A stretch of 47,332 bases of DNA from Pseudolachnospira sp964507035. Its GTDB lineage: Bacteria > Bacillota > Clostridia > Lachnospirales > Lachnospiraceae. Under the pieces are notes generated by a model. The model was not told the origin of the DNA. It did not search any database and saw only the letters and a program-made list of their open reading frames with translations. This document shows, piece after piece, positions 14,922-23,604 of the stretch (position 1 is its first letter; every line of letters starts with the position of its first letter). Where the stretch lies: assembly GCA_964507035.1 (NCBI GenBank), contig CAZDOQ010000005.1, positions 1 through 47,332 on the forward strand, given 5' to 3'. The position numbers and the translations under genes were made by a program.

Positions 14922-16685
14922 TTACATTTTTTCCGGCGCCTCAAAGCCCAGCAGGCTGGTGGCGTCCGCCAGAACCTTCAGGGTCAGGCTCAGCAGGGCG
15001 ATCCAGCCCTGTTTCCGCACGGCATCCTCCTCGCCCAGGATCCTGGTTTCATGGTAAAACCTGTTGAAAGCGTTGGACACTTCGTACACATACTGGCACA
15101 GCCGGTGGGGCGCCCGCTCGGCGCAGGCGGCGCCAATACTGTCGTTGGCTCTGGCCAACAGCAGCTGCAGGTCCTTCTCGCTGGGGCTTTGGGCCTCCCG
15201 GAGGGTGTGGGCTTCCGGCCCCCCTTCCGCCCGGTACCTGGCCAGAATGGACTTGATCCGGACCATGGTATACAGGATATAGGGGCCGGTGTTTCCCTCG
15301 AAGGAAATGAACCGGTCCACGTCAAAGACATAGTCCTTGGCGGCCTGGTTGGACAGATCGCCGTACTTTAAAGCCGACAGGCCCACGGTCTCAGAGATGG
15401 ACCGGGCTTCTGCCTGGGAGAGTTCCCGGTTCTCCTGGATCCGCTGATACACCGCCTGGTTGATATCCCCGATCAGATGTTCCAGCCGCATGACGCCTCC
15501 CTCACGGGTCTTAAAGGGCTTGCCGTCCTTGCCGTTCATGGTGCCAAAGCCCAGGAAGGTCAGCTGGGTCTCCGGCCGGATGATCCCGGCTTTCCGGGCG
15601 GTGCGGAACACCTGGGTAAAGTGGAGGGACTGGCGCTTGTCCACCACGTAGAGCACCTCGTCCGGGTGGTACAGCTTTTCCCGCTCCACCAGCGTGGCCA
15701 GGTCCGTGGTGGCGTAGAGAGAGGCACCGTCGGATTTCTGGACGATGCAGGGCGGGATCTCTTTGGTGTCCGACTCCTCCTGAACATCCACCACCAGGGC
15801 TCCCTGGCTCTCGTGGAGCAGCCCCTGGTCCTTCATGCGCTGGATCATATCCGGAATGTAGGGCTGGGCGTCGCTTTCCCCTTTCCACACGTCAAAGGTC
15901 ACATGCAGTTTTGCGTAATTTTTTTTCAGATCCGCAATGGACACAGAGAGAATCTGCCGGAACAGCGCCTCATAGCCGGGCTGGCCGTGCTGCAGCTTCA
16001 CGGTGGCGTCGTGGGCCGCCTTGGCAAAGTCCGGATCCTTCTTGGACCGGGCGCTGGCGGTGGGGTAGATCTCCTCCAGATCTGAGATGGTAAAGGGCGC
16101 CTCCTCCGGGTACGGGCCGGTGAAGGACTCGTCAAAATAAGGGAGTTCCGGATGGCGGAGCCTGGTCTCCTCTATGATCAGGCCCATCTGCAGGCCCCAG
16201 TCTCCCAAATGCACATCCCCAATGACCGTGTAGCCGTTGTACCGGTAGATCCTTTTCAGACTCTCCCCAATGATGGCGGCCCGCAGATGCCCCACGTGCA
16301 GGGGTTTTGCCACGTTGGGCCCGCCGTAGTCAATGACCACGGTCTTTCCCGCCCCCACAGGCGGGCAGCCCAGGCGCTCCGCTTCCTGTATCTCATTCAG
16401 GTAACCGGCCAGAAAATCTCCGGAGAGTTTCAGGTTCAAAAAACCCGGAGCCACCGCGGAAACTTCCGTGAACAGGAGATTCCCCTGGAGGCGTTCCGCC
16501 ACTGCGGAGGCGATTTGAATGGGCGCTTTATGGTAGGTTTTGGCAGCGGCCATGGCGCCGTTGCACTGATATTCGCACAGGTCCGGCCGGTTGGAGAGGC
16601 TGACTTTGGCAAAGCGGGTTTCATAGCCGCAGGCCGCAAAGGCTTTCTCCATGACATCGGTAATCTGTTCCAGGATTGTCTTCAT
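14922..16685 (-). CDS. argS: Arginyl-tRNA synthetase
   Basis: 587 residues. The N-terminal Add-1 domain is followed by the class I signature NVAKPLHVGHLRAAIIG (HVGH at 130-133). The KMSKS region reads GKPFKTREGG, the degenerate form usual for ArgRS. A C-terminal anticodon-binding DALR domain ends the protein with the conserved alanine/leucine-rich helices. It charges tRNA-Arg and, like other ArgRS enzymes, should need tRNA for activation. AGGAGGAACTC precedes ATG. It is transcribed away from the permease gene and towards the VanZ gene. Confidence 0.97.
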   Translation of the reverse strand: MKTILEQITDVMEKAFAACGYETRFAKVSLSNRPDLCEYQCNGAMAAAKTYHKAPIQIASAVAERLQGNLLFTEVSAVAPGFLNLKLSGDFLAGYLNEIQEAERLGCPPVGAGKTVVIDYGGPNVAKPLHVGHLRAAIIGESLKRIYRYNGYTVIGDVHLGDWGLQMGLIIEETRLRHPELPYFDESFTGPYPEEAPFTISDLEEIYPTASARSKKDPDFAKAAHDATVKLQHGQPGYEALFRQILSVSIADLKKNYAKLHVTFDVWKGESDAQPYIPDMIQRMKDQGLLHESQGALVVDVQEESDTKEIPPCIVQKSDGASLYATTDLATLVEREKLYHPDEVLYVVDKRQSLHFTQVFRTARKAGIIRPETQLTFLGFGTMNGKDGKPFKTREGGVMRLEHLIGDINQAVYQRIQENRELSQAEARSISETVGLSALKYGDLSNQAAKDYVFDVDRFISFEGNTGPYILYTMVRIKSILARYRAEGGPEAHTLREAQSPSEKDLQLLLARANDSIGAACAERAPHRLCQYVYEVSNAFNRFYHETRILGEEDAVRKQGWIALLSLTLKVLADATSLLGFEAPEKM

Positions 16686-16772
16686 GAGTTCCTCCTAAAG
16701 GTGCAATGTCTGTGAACCAGTTTAGTATAAACAGGCGGAAAAAGCAAGACTTTCCCTTTTCGAATTTTTGTG

Positions 16773-16778
16773 TATAAT
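16773..16778 (+). promoter_or_regulatory. -10 element of the uracil/xanthine permease promoter
   Basis: A perfect TATAAT; the -35 region (TTTCCC at 16751-16756) is poor. Transcription would start near 16785, leaving a very short leader and no room for a riboswitch. Confidence 0.45.
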
Positions 16779-16800
16779 AAAGTAGGAGGAGGGAGTATAT

Positions 16801-18069
16801 ATGATACGAGGAGGAGAGAAAGTGGAGAGACACACCATTCAGATCGAAGAAAAAGTTCCCCCTAAGCTGCTGATACCCTTGAGTGTGCAGCACATGTTTG
16901 CCATGTTCGGCGCCTCCGTGCTGGTGCCGTCCCTGTTTGGCATCAATCCGGCCATCGTACTGTTGATGAACGGCGCCGGCACGCTGCTGTTCATTCTGAT
17001 CACCAAGGGGAAAGCGCCGGCCTACCTGGGCTCCAGCTTTGCCTTTATTTCCCCGGCCCTGCTGGTCATTGACAAGTTTGGCTATCCCTACGCCCTGGGC
17101 GGCTTTGTGGTCCTGGGTATCTGCGGTATGATTCTGGCCCTCGTCATCTACAAATGCGGCACCGGTTGGATTGATGTGGTGCTGCCCCCGGCGGCCATGG
17201 GCCCGGTGGTGGCGCTGATCGGCCTGGAACTGGCGGGCAGCGCCGCGGATAATGCGGGGCTTTTGTCCGGCCAGGTGGACAGCCGGAATGTGGCGGTGTT
17301 TCTGATTACCCTGGGGGCGGCGGTGTTCGGCCAGATCCTGTTTAGGGGCTTTCTGGCGGTGATCCCCATTCTGGTGGCCATTGTGGCCGGCTATGTGGCT
17401 TCAGCCTGCCTGGGCATTTTGGATTTCAGCCAGGTGCAGGCGGCTTCCTTTTTCGCTCTGCCCAATTTCTCCGCGCCCCGCTTCAGCGTGGAGGCGGTGC
17501 TGACCATTTTACCGGCGCTGCTGCTGGTGACCTCGGAACACATTGGCCATCAGGTGGTGACCAGCAAGATTGTGGGAAAAGATCTGCTGAAGGACCCGGG
17601 ACTGCATCGCTCCCTGTTTGCTGATTTCTTCTCCACGGCCTTGTCCGGCTGCTTCGGCTCTGTGCCCACCACCACCTATGGGGAGAATATCGGCGTTATG
17701 GCGGTGACCCGGGTGTATAGCGTGCAGGTGATCGGCGGGGCGGCGGTGCTCTCTGTCTGCTGCTCCTTCCTGGGCAAGCTGGCCGCCTTGATCAACACCA
17801 TTCCGGGCCCGGTAATCGGCGGGATCTCTTTCCTGCTCTACGGGATGATCGGCACCTCCGGCCTGCGGATTCTGGTGGACTCCCAGGTGGATTACGGCAA
17901 ATCCCGGAATCTGATGCTCACCTCGGTGATTTTTATCACCGGCCTTTCCGGCATCAGCCTGAAGCTGGGCAACGTGGAGCTCACCGGCATGGTGCTGGCT
18001 TGCGTGGTGGGCATGGTCATCAGCCTGGTTTTCTACGTCTTGGATCAACTGCGGCTGACCAACGATTGA
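16801..18069 (+). CDS. Uracil/xanthine permease (NCS2 family)
   Basis: 422 residues from ATG 16801 (AGGAGGAGGGAG upstream). GTG 16822, also behind a strong AGGAGGAG, would give the more typical N-terminus VERHTIQIEEKVP and may be the true start. Family marks are QHMFAMFGASVLVP at the first helix, AYLGSSFAF, and an ...EHIGHQ... segment equivalent to the substrate-binding glutamate of UraA. Fourteen membrane helices are expected. The first-helix motif favours uracil, but purine import cannot be excluded. No PyrR or purine riboswitch leader is visible. Confidence 0.9.
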   Translation: MIRGGEKVERHTIQIEEKVPPKLLIPLSVQHMFAMFGASVLVPSLFGINPAIVLLMNGAGTLLFILITKGKAPAYLGSSFAFISPALLVIDKFGYPYALGGFVVLGICGMILALVIYKCGTGWIDVVLPPAAMGPVVALIGLELAGSAADNAGLLSGQVDSRNVAVFLITLGAAVFGQILFRGFLAVIPILVAIVAGYVASACLGILDFSQVQAASFFALPNFSAPRFSVEAVLTILPALLLVTSEHIGHQVVTSKIVGKDLLKDPGLHRSLFADFFSTALSGCFGSVPTTTYGENIGVMAVTRVYSVQVIGGAAVLSVCCSFLGKLAALINTIPGPVIGGISFLLYGMIGTSGLRILVDSQVDYGKSRNLMLTSVIFITGLSGISLKLGNVELTGMVLACVVGMVISLVFYVLDQLRLTND

Positions 18070-18132
18070 TCCGCTGCTGTGCCGCCGGCCATCGCCAGGT
18101 TATACAAATTTAAAAAATAAGGAGGTAACAAC

Positions 18133-18441
18133 ATGGCTGTTTTGACAATTACCAAGGACAATTTTCAGAAGGAAGTGCTGGAGAGCGAAAAGCCCGTTCT
18201 GGTGGATTTTTGGGCTTCCTGGTGCGGCCCCTGCCGGATGCTTTCCCCGCTGGTAGATGAGGTGGCGGAAGAGCGGAGCGACATCAAGGTGGGCAAGGTC
18301 AACGTGGATGAGCAGCCAGAGTTGGCGTCCCAGTTCCGCGTCATGAGTATTCCCACTCTCATTGTGTTCAAGAACGGAAAGGCGGCCAGCCAGTCGGTGG
18401 GCGCAGTACCCAAGGAGCGGGTGCTGGCGCTGCTGGATTAA
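18133..18441 (+). CDS. trxA: Thioredoxin
   Basis: 102 residues, a classic single-domain thioredoxin with active site WCGPC (30-34), the buried Asp in VDFWAS and the cis-proline in MSIPTL. It keeps cytoplasmic protein thiols reduced and serves thiol peroxidases and ribonucleotide reductase. No thioredoxin reductase lies alongside. AAGGAGGTAACAAC precedes ATG, and a strong terminator follows. Confidence 0.97.
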   Translation: MAVLTITKDNFQKEVLESEKPVLVDFWASWCGPCRMLSPLVDEVAEERSDIKVGKVNVDEQPELASQFRVMSIPTLIVFKNGKAASQSVGAVPKERVLALLD

Positions 18442-18472
18442 GGAAAAAGGCCATCGAAAAGAGAACAGAGGA

Positions 18473-18518
18473 AAAACAGCTGCCGGATGGAGGATCTTTT
18501 GCCGGCAGCTGTTTTTTT
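18473..18518 (+). terminator. Rho-independent terminator after trxA
   Basis: AAAACAGCTGCCGG (18473-18486) pairs with CCGGCAGCTGTTTT (18502-18515) and is followed by a T-run. Confidence 0.9.
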
Positions 18519-18617
18519 GCCTGTTTAGGGACACGGATATCACTGCATTACAGACCACATTCTATTTGTGTATTTTTGTCAAGTCAAAAGATACAATAAA
18601 TTGAAAATTATATATAC

Positions 18618-18679
18618 AAAAAAAAAAAACTGATAATTATTGACAAGTGAGAGAAAATAGACTATAGTCTATACTATAG
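18618..18679 (+). promoter_or_regulatory. Promoter/operator of the oligopeptide transporter operon
   Basis: A run of 12 A (18618-18629) sits where an UP element belongs. Consensus TTGACA (18640-18645) and a 17-bp spacer lead to TATAGT (18663-18668). The -10 lies inside a perfect 14-bp palindrome, TAGACTATAGTCTA (18658-18671), and CTATAG repeats at 18662 and 18674. The palindrome is a candidate repressor site. The rest of the 425-bp gap holds the trxA terminator and a leader of about 190 nt. Confidence 0.7.
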
Positions 18680-18716
18680 ATAATTTTACACCCGTGCAGC
18701 GAAAACCACAGGGGGT

Positions 18717-18770
18717 ATGAGGAGAGAACGGAGAGATAAGAACGCTGCCTGGCAGGCGTTTCTTATATGA
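18717..18770 (+). other. Possible 17-codon leader peptide and hairpin in the opp leader
   Basis: ATG 18717 opens a short Arg-rich frame ending TGA 18768-18770. Its second half overlaps a hairpin with arms 18736-18745 and 18756-18766. The ribosome-binding site is poor (AGG at 18710 inside a G-run), so translation is uncertain. The layout could allow translation-dependent control of the downstream operon. Confidence 0.3.
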
Positions 18771-18866
18771 GAAACCAGAGGTGGGTGAAGCCGGTTCCAA
18801 TCGCGGCGGGAAGGGAAACGGTGCGGAAGAGACGGTTTCACCGCGAACGAAAAAGGAGGAAAAAGT

Positions 18867-20540
18867 ATGACAAGAAGGCGTTTATTGGCCTTGGGCTTGG
18901 CGGGCGTAATGGCCCTGAGCCTGGCAGCCTGCAGCACCCCCGCCAGCACTGACACCACCGCAGCGTCGGAAACCACGGCGGCCGAGGGAACGGAAACGGC
19001 CGACGGCGAGACCTCGACGGGAGACAAGATTTTCCGCTATGCCCTGACCACGGACATTGCCACCTTTGATCCCAACATGTCCAACGCCCTGGCGGACGCA
19101 CAGGTCATCTACCATCTGTATGACGGCCTGTACCGGAACGTATCCGGAGATATCCAGCCGGCAGTGGCTACCAGCTACGAACTCAGCGACGACCTGCTGA
19201 CTTACACCTTCTATCTGCGTGAGGACGCTTACTGGAGCGACGGCGTACAGGTGACGGCCCACGACTTTGAGTACGGTCTGAAGCGTCTGATGGATCCCGA
19301 CACAGCGGCTCCCGGCTCCTACCTGGGTGCGGTGCTGGCCAACGGCTCCGCTGTCTCCTCCGGTGAGATGAGCGTGGACGAGTTGGGCGTAGAGGCTCTG
19401 GACGACTTTACTCTGCAGATCACTCTGGCCTATCCGGCTGACTACTTCCTGGGTATGCTGAGCATGTCGGCGTTCATGCCGGTGCGGCAGGATATCGTGG
19501 AGCAGTACGGCACTGAGTTTGCCACCACTCCCGACAAGCAGGTTTACAACGGACCGTTTGTTCTCACCGGATTTGGCAGCGGCGAGGTGACCCTGGCCAA
19601 GAACGACTCCTACTGGGATGCGGACAGCATCAAGCTGGACGGCATTCAGGTGCTGACCGTGGCGGATCAGAACACCCAGCTGAATATGTTCAATAACGGG
19701 GAGCTGGATTATGTGGAGCTTTCCACGGATGTGGCTGCCCAGTATGAGGGCGAGTATGAGGAGTACTACAACGGCGCCAACGACTATGCGGCCTTCAACC
19801 ACAACAATGAGTATCTGGCCAACAAGAACTTCCGTCTGGCTATGAACTACGCCCTGAACCGGGAAGAGTACATTCTGCTGACCCACAATGACCTGTATGA
19901 AGCCAACCTGCGTTACGTGCTGCCGCTGGTGGCGGGGGCGGACGGCCAGACTTACGGCGAGGAGTTCCCCTATGAGGCGTTCCCGTTAGAGGGAGATCAG
20001 GATCTGGCGCAGCAGTATCTGGCCGCCGCTCTGGAAGAGTTGGGCGGCATCAGCGCCTCCGACATTACTCTGAAACTGGTGGTTTCCGATACGGATACCG
20101 CTACCAGAGAGGCGGAAGTGGTTGCCAACCAGTGGGAGACCAATTTGGGCATCAACATTGAGATCACCCAGGTTCCCGGCGCTACCCGGAACGCCATGCT
20201 GGTTCCCGACAATGAGGACTTCGATATCATTATGACTGGCTGGGTGCCGGATTACTCCGATGCGTACAGCTACCTGGAGTTGTGGATCAGCGATTCCGGT
20301 TACAACTACCTGAACTACCACAGCGACGAGTATGATGCTTACTTGGAAGCTGCTCAGACCACCTCCGGCGCAGAGCGCCAGGAGAACCTGTTCAATGCTG
20401 AGCAGGTACTGCTGGAGGATGCGGCTCTGGCTCCTCTGCAGCTGCGGAAGATTCAGTACCTGCTTGCAGATGGCGTCACCGGCCTGGAGACCTATTTCGT
20501 AGGCCTGTACTTCAACTGCATGTACGTGGATATGCAGTAA
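18867..20540 (+). CDS. oppA: Oligopeptide ABC transporter substrate-binding lipoprotein
   Basis: 557 residues from ATG 18867 (AAAGGAGGAAAAAG upstream). The lipoprotein signal MTRRRLL...LSLAAC places the lipidated Cys at residue 22. An Ala/Thr/Ser/Glu-rich linker follows, then a family 5 binding protein with the early TDIATFDPN and YDGLYR landmarks and the late NLFNAEQVLLEDAAL segment. It captures peptides outside the cell and passes them to the permease encoded downstream. A strong terminator follows, so it should be made in excess over the permease and ATPase subunits. Peptide specificity cannot be read from sequence. Confidence 0.93.
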   Translation: MTRRRLLALGLAGVMALSLAACSTPASTDTTAASETTAAEGTETADGETSTGDKIFRYALTTDIATFDPNMSNALADAQVIYHLYDGLYRNVSGDIQPAVATSYELSDDLLTYTFYLREDAYWSDGVQVTAHDFEYGLKRLMDPDTAAPGSYLGAVLANGSAVSSGEMSVDELGVEALDDFTLQITLAYPADYFLGMLSMSAFMPVRQDIVEQYGTEFATTPDKQVYNGPFVLTGFGSGEVTLAKNDSYWDADSIKLDGIQVLTVADQNTQLNMFNNGELDYVELSTDVAAQYEGEYEEYYNGANDYAAFNHNNEYLANKNFRLAMNYALNREEYILLTHNDLYEANLRYVLPLVAGADGQTYGEEFPYEAFPLEGDQDLAQQYLAAALEELGGISASDITLKLVVSDTDTATREAEVVANQWETNLGINIEITQVPGATRNAMLVPDNEDFDIIMTGWVPDYSDAYSYLELWISDSGYNYLNYHSDEYDAYLEAAQTTSGAERQENLFNAEQVLLEDAALAPLQLRKIQYLLADGVTGLETYFVGLYFNCMYVDMQ

Positions 20541-20573
20541 GAGACGCGAAAGCGTGTATTCGGAGTGAAGGGA

Positions 20574-20618
20574 ACCCCGTCGGGCCAGCTGGCCTGGCCC
20601 GACGGGGTACCTTTTTTT
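20574..20618 (+). terminator. Intra-operon terminator between the binding-protein and permease genes
   Basis: A 15-bp perfect stem, ACCCCGTCGGGCCAG (20574-20588) with CTGGCCCGACGGGGT (20594-20608), followed by a run of T. It should end most transcripts after oppA. Confidence 0.92.
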
Positions 20619-20644
20619 AAACCGAGAAAGAGTGAGGAGCACGT

Positions 20645-21565
20645 ATGGCAAAATACATCGCAAAACGGCTTGTGATCTCCTTGATCACCGTATGGGTCCT
20701 GATCACCGTTGTGTTTATCCTGGTGCGGTTGCTGCCTGGAGATCCCTTCAACGATCCCAAACTGACGGAGACGGTCCGGGCCAACATGAACGCGTACTAT
20801 GGCTTTGACAAACCCATTTGGGAACAGTACATACAATATATAGGAAATCTGCTTCACGGTAATCTGGGCTATTCCACCCAGTACCCCAACCGAATGGTCA
20901 GTGACCTGTTGGCCGCGGCCATGCCTTATTCGGTGGACTTGGGCTTGCGGGCCCTTTGCTTTGCCATTTCCTTCGGCCTGGTGTTCGGCGTGATTTCCGC
21001 CCGGAACCGTGGAAATGGAGTCGATCTGTTTTTCGTGATCGTGGCCGTCATCGGCACCAGCGTCCCGGATTTTATTATGGGCGCTATCTTGCAGTATTTC
21101 TTCGCAGTGAAATGGGGCCTGTTCCCCATCGCCCGGTATCTTGGCTTCTCTTACACGATCCTGCCTTCCATCGGCCTGGGATTCTATACAATGGCCTCGG
21201 TTTCCAGGGTCATGCGGGCCAGTATGCTGGAGGTGGTGCAGCAGGATTACATAAAGACTGCCCGGTCCAAGGGTATTTCCAAACTTCGGATCACCGGCAA
21301 GCACCAGATCCGCAATGCCATCATGCCCGTGATCACCATTTTGGGTCCCACGGTGGCAGCGGTTCTGACGGGTACCTTTGTGATTGAATCCATCTTCGCC
21401 ATTCCCGGCATGGGCAAATATTATGTGGAAAGTGTCCAGGCGCTGGATTACTCTATGATCCTGGGTATGACCGTGCTCTACGGTACCTTCCTGGTAATTG
21501 CCAACATGGTGGTGGATATTCTCTATGGAATCATTGACCCCAGAGTACGGGTTGCTGGAAAGTAG
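20645..21565 (+). CDS. oppB: Oligopeptide ABC transporter permease (OppB type)
   Basis: 306 residues, six transmembrane helices. It starts with the typical YIAKRLVISLITVWVLIT helix, has the LPGDPFND motif in the first outer loop and the EAA loop (VQQDYIKTARSKGI) that docks on the ATPases, then FVIESIFAIPGMG. It forms half of the membrane channel for peptide uptake. GTGAGGAGCACGT precedes ATG. Expression depends on read-through of the terminator upstream, as no promoter is evident in the short gap. Confidence 0.94.
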   Translation: MAKYIAKRLVISLITVWVLITVVFILVRLLPGDPFNDPKLTETVRANMNAYYGFDKPIWEQYIQYIGNLLHGNLGYSTQYPNRMVSDLLAAAMPYSVDLGLRALCFAISFGLVFGVISARNRGNGVDLFFVIVAVIGTSVPDFIMGAILQYFFAVKWGLFPIARYLGFSYTILPSIGLGFYTMASVSRVMRASMLEVVQQDYIKTARSKGISKLRITGKHQIRNAIMPVITILGPTVAAVLTGTFVIESIFAIPGMGKYYVESVQALDYSMILGMTVLYGTFLVIANMVVDILYGIIDPRVRVAGK

Positions 21566-21574
21566 GTGGATTGA

Positions 21575-22537
21575 TTGAGTAAGAATAAAGAGACAAAGAA
21601 GGAAGCGGCGCCGGCCGTGGAGATCACCAGAGATCAATTCCGAGTGGTAGGCAAGAACCTGGAGAAAATGGAGTCCATTACCCGGCCCAGCCTGACTTTT
21701 TGGCAGGAGGCCTGGCGGCGGATCCGGCAGAATAAGGCGGCGTTTATCAGCCTGATCGTCCTGATCGTCTATGCCCTTCTGGCCATTTTTGCGCCCATGC
21801 TCAGCCAGTATGGTTTTGACCAGCAGGACGCCTACAACATGCGGGCCGGTTTTTCCGCAGAGCATTGGCTGGGCACCGATAACCTGGGCCGTGACCTGTG
21901 GGTCCGGATCTGGATGGGCGCCCGGGTATCCCTTTCCATCGGCCTCATTGCAGCGCTGGTGAACATGATCATCGGCACCATTTTGGGCGGCTTTTGCGGC
22001 TTCTATGGCGGAAAGCTGGATATGATCGTCATGCGGATTATTGACGTGATCTACGGTATCCCTTCCATCATCGTATGTATGCTGATGATGGTGGTGATGG
22101 GCCAGGGCGTCCAGAGCCTGATCGTCGCCATGGTGGTGGTGGGCTGGACCGGTACCTGCCGGTTTGCCCGGGGAGAGGTGTACCGCCTGAAGGAACAGGA
22201 ATTTGTGTTGGCCGCCCGGGTTATGGGCGAGTCTACCTTTAAGATTATTAGCCGGGAGATCATTCCCAACATCATGGGACTGTTAATCACCAACCTGACC
22301 ATGGCCATTCCTTCGGCCATCTTCCAGGAGGCATTCCTGAGTTACATTGGCCTGGGTATCGCGCCGCCCAACGCCAGCTGGGGAACGCTGGCCCAGAACG
22401 GTGTGGCCCAGATGATGGTTTCCCCTCATCTTCTGTTTGTGCCCGCGTTCTTCATCTGCACCACAGTGCTGGCCCTGAATCAGCTGGGCAACGGCCTGCG
22501 GGATGCCTTTGATCCTCGCCTGCGGGGCACCAAGTAA
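21575..22537 (+). CDS. oppC: Oligopeptide ABC transporter permease (OppC type)
   Basis: 320 residues from TTG 21575, 4 nt after AGGTGGA and 9 bp after oppB. The charged cytoplasmic N-terminus of about 60 residues is usual for OppC/DppC. Further landmarks are LGTDNLGRDLWVRIWMGARVSL, the EAA loop (EFVLAARVMGES) and FLSYIGLGIAPPNASWG. It pairs with OppB to form the translocation pore. The rare TTG start may limit its yield, though coupling to oppB probably compensates. Confidence 0.94.
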   Translation: MSKNKETKKEAAPAVEITRDQFRVVGKNLEKMESITRPSLTFWQEAWRRIRQNKAAFISLIVLIVYALLAIFAPMLSQYGFDQQDAYNMRAGFSAEHWLGTDNLGRDLWVRIWMGARVSLSIGLIAALVNMIIGTILGGFCGFYGGKLDMIVMRIIDVIYGIPSIIVCMLMMVVMGQGVQSLIVAMVVVGWTGTCRFARGEVYRLKEQEFVLAARVMGESTFKIISREIIPNIMGLLITNLTMAIPSAIFQEAFLSYIGLGIAPPNASWGTLAQNGVAQMMVSPHLLFVPAFFICTTVLALNQLGNGLRDAFDPRLRGTK

Positions 22538-22548
22538 GGAGGAACACG

Positions 22549-23604
22549 ATGGCTGAGAAGAAAAATATTTTGGAAGTCAAAAATCTGGAATTCTCCTTTC
22601 GGACCTACGGCGGCGTGGTAAAGGCCGTTCGGGATGTGAGTTTCAACGTGCGGGAAGGAGAAATCCTGGGCGTGGTGGGAGAGAGCGGCTGCGGCAAAAG
22701 CGTGACCATGCAGTGCGTGCTGCGGCTGAACCCGGAGCCGCCGGGATTCTTTGAGAACGGCTCCATCAAATACCGGGACGAGGAGATCATCACCAAATCG
22801 GATAAAGAAATGCGGAAGATCCGGGGCGTGGAGATCGGCTTCATTTTCCAGGATCCCATGACCTCCCTGAACCCGACCATGCGCATTGGCCACCAGATCG
22901 AGGAAGTCTTTGTGGGCCGGGGCGTGGCCAAAAAGGATGTGAAGCAGAGGGCGCTGGATATTCTAAAGCTGGTGGGCATCAACGAGCCGGAACGGCGGTA
23001 CCGCCAGTATCCCCATGAGTTGTCCGGCGGTATGAAGCAGCGTGTCATGATTGCCATTGCCCTGGTGGGAAATCCCAGTATCATCATCTGCGACGAGCCC
23101 ACCACCTCTCTGGATGTGACCATTGAGGCCCAGATTTTGGACCTGCTGAAGGACCTGCAAAAGAAATTCCACACATCCATCATCATGATCACCCATGACC
23201 TGGGCGTCATTGCCAAGATGTGCGACCGGGTGGTGGTGATGTATGGCGGTAAAATTGTGGAGAAGGGCACGGTGGACGAGATCTTTTACAAGACCTCCCA
23301 TCCCTACACAGCCGGCCTGATCCAGTCCATCGCCATGTTGGATACGGACAAGGATCAGAAGCTGATCCCCATCGACGGCACCCCGCCGGATCTGTTCGCG
23401 CCGCCCAAGGGCTGTCCTTTTGCGGCCCGGTGCGAGTACGCCATGGAAATCTGCCACGCCGCCATGCCGGAGTTTACCTCTCTGTCAGAGGAGCACGCCT
23501 GTGCCTGCTGGCTGCAGCACGCGTATGCCCCGAAGGTGGAGATCATGCACCGGAAGAGCCGGAAGCCCGGCGGACAGAGAGAGGAGGAGACGGCCCATGA
23601 GTAA
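22549..23604 (+). CDS. oppD: Oligopeptide ABC transporter ATP-binding protein (OppD type)
   Basis: 351 residues. Walker A GESGCGKS, Q-loop FQDPMTSLNP, signature LSGGMKQR, Walker B IIICDEPT and the switch histidine in ITHDLGV are all present. The C-terminal extension carries the cysteine cluster GCPFAARC...EIC...HAC typical of the peptide-importer ATPases, where an iron-sulfur cluster has been reported in some members. It energises uptake together with the next protein. AAGGAGGAACACG precedes ATG. Confidence 0.95.
   Translation: MAEKKNILEVKNLEFSFRTYGGVVKAVRDVSFNVREGEILGVVGESGCGKSVTMQCVLRLNPEPPGFFENGSIKYRDEEIITKSDKEMRKIRGVEIGFIFQDPMTSLNPTMRIGHQIEEVFVGRGVAKKDVKQRALDILKLVGINEPERRYRQYPHELSGGMKQRVMIAIALVGNPSIIICDEPTTSLDVTIEAQILDLLKDLQKKFHTSIIMITHDLGVIAKMCDRVVVMYGGKIVEKGTVDEIFYKTSHPYTAGLIQSIAMLDTDKDQKLIPIDGTPPDLFAPPKGCPFAARCEYAMEICHAAMPEFTSLSEEHACACWLQHAYAPKVEIMHRKSRKPGGQREEETAHE

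Noticed and set aside
16686..16800. Possible purine or PRPP riboswitch upstream of the uracil/xanthine permease
   Set aside because: The likely transcript start leaves fewer than about 40 nt before either start codon, too short for a riboswitch.
18780..18860. ACCGCG and GGTTTCACC strings suggesting a T-box leader upstream of oppA
   Set aside because: The T-box consensus (GGTGG-ACCGCG), a specifier stem and a following terminator are missing.
20492..21865. Minus-strand open frame of 457 codons opposite oppB
   Set aside because: Crosses the strong opp terminator and has no start signals; the plus-strand permease is clear.
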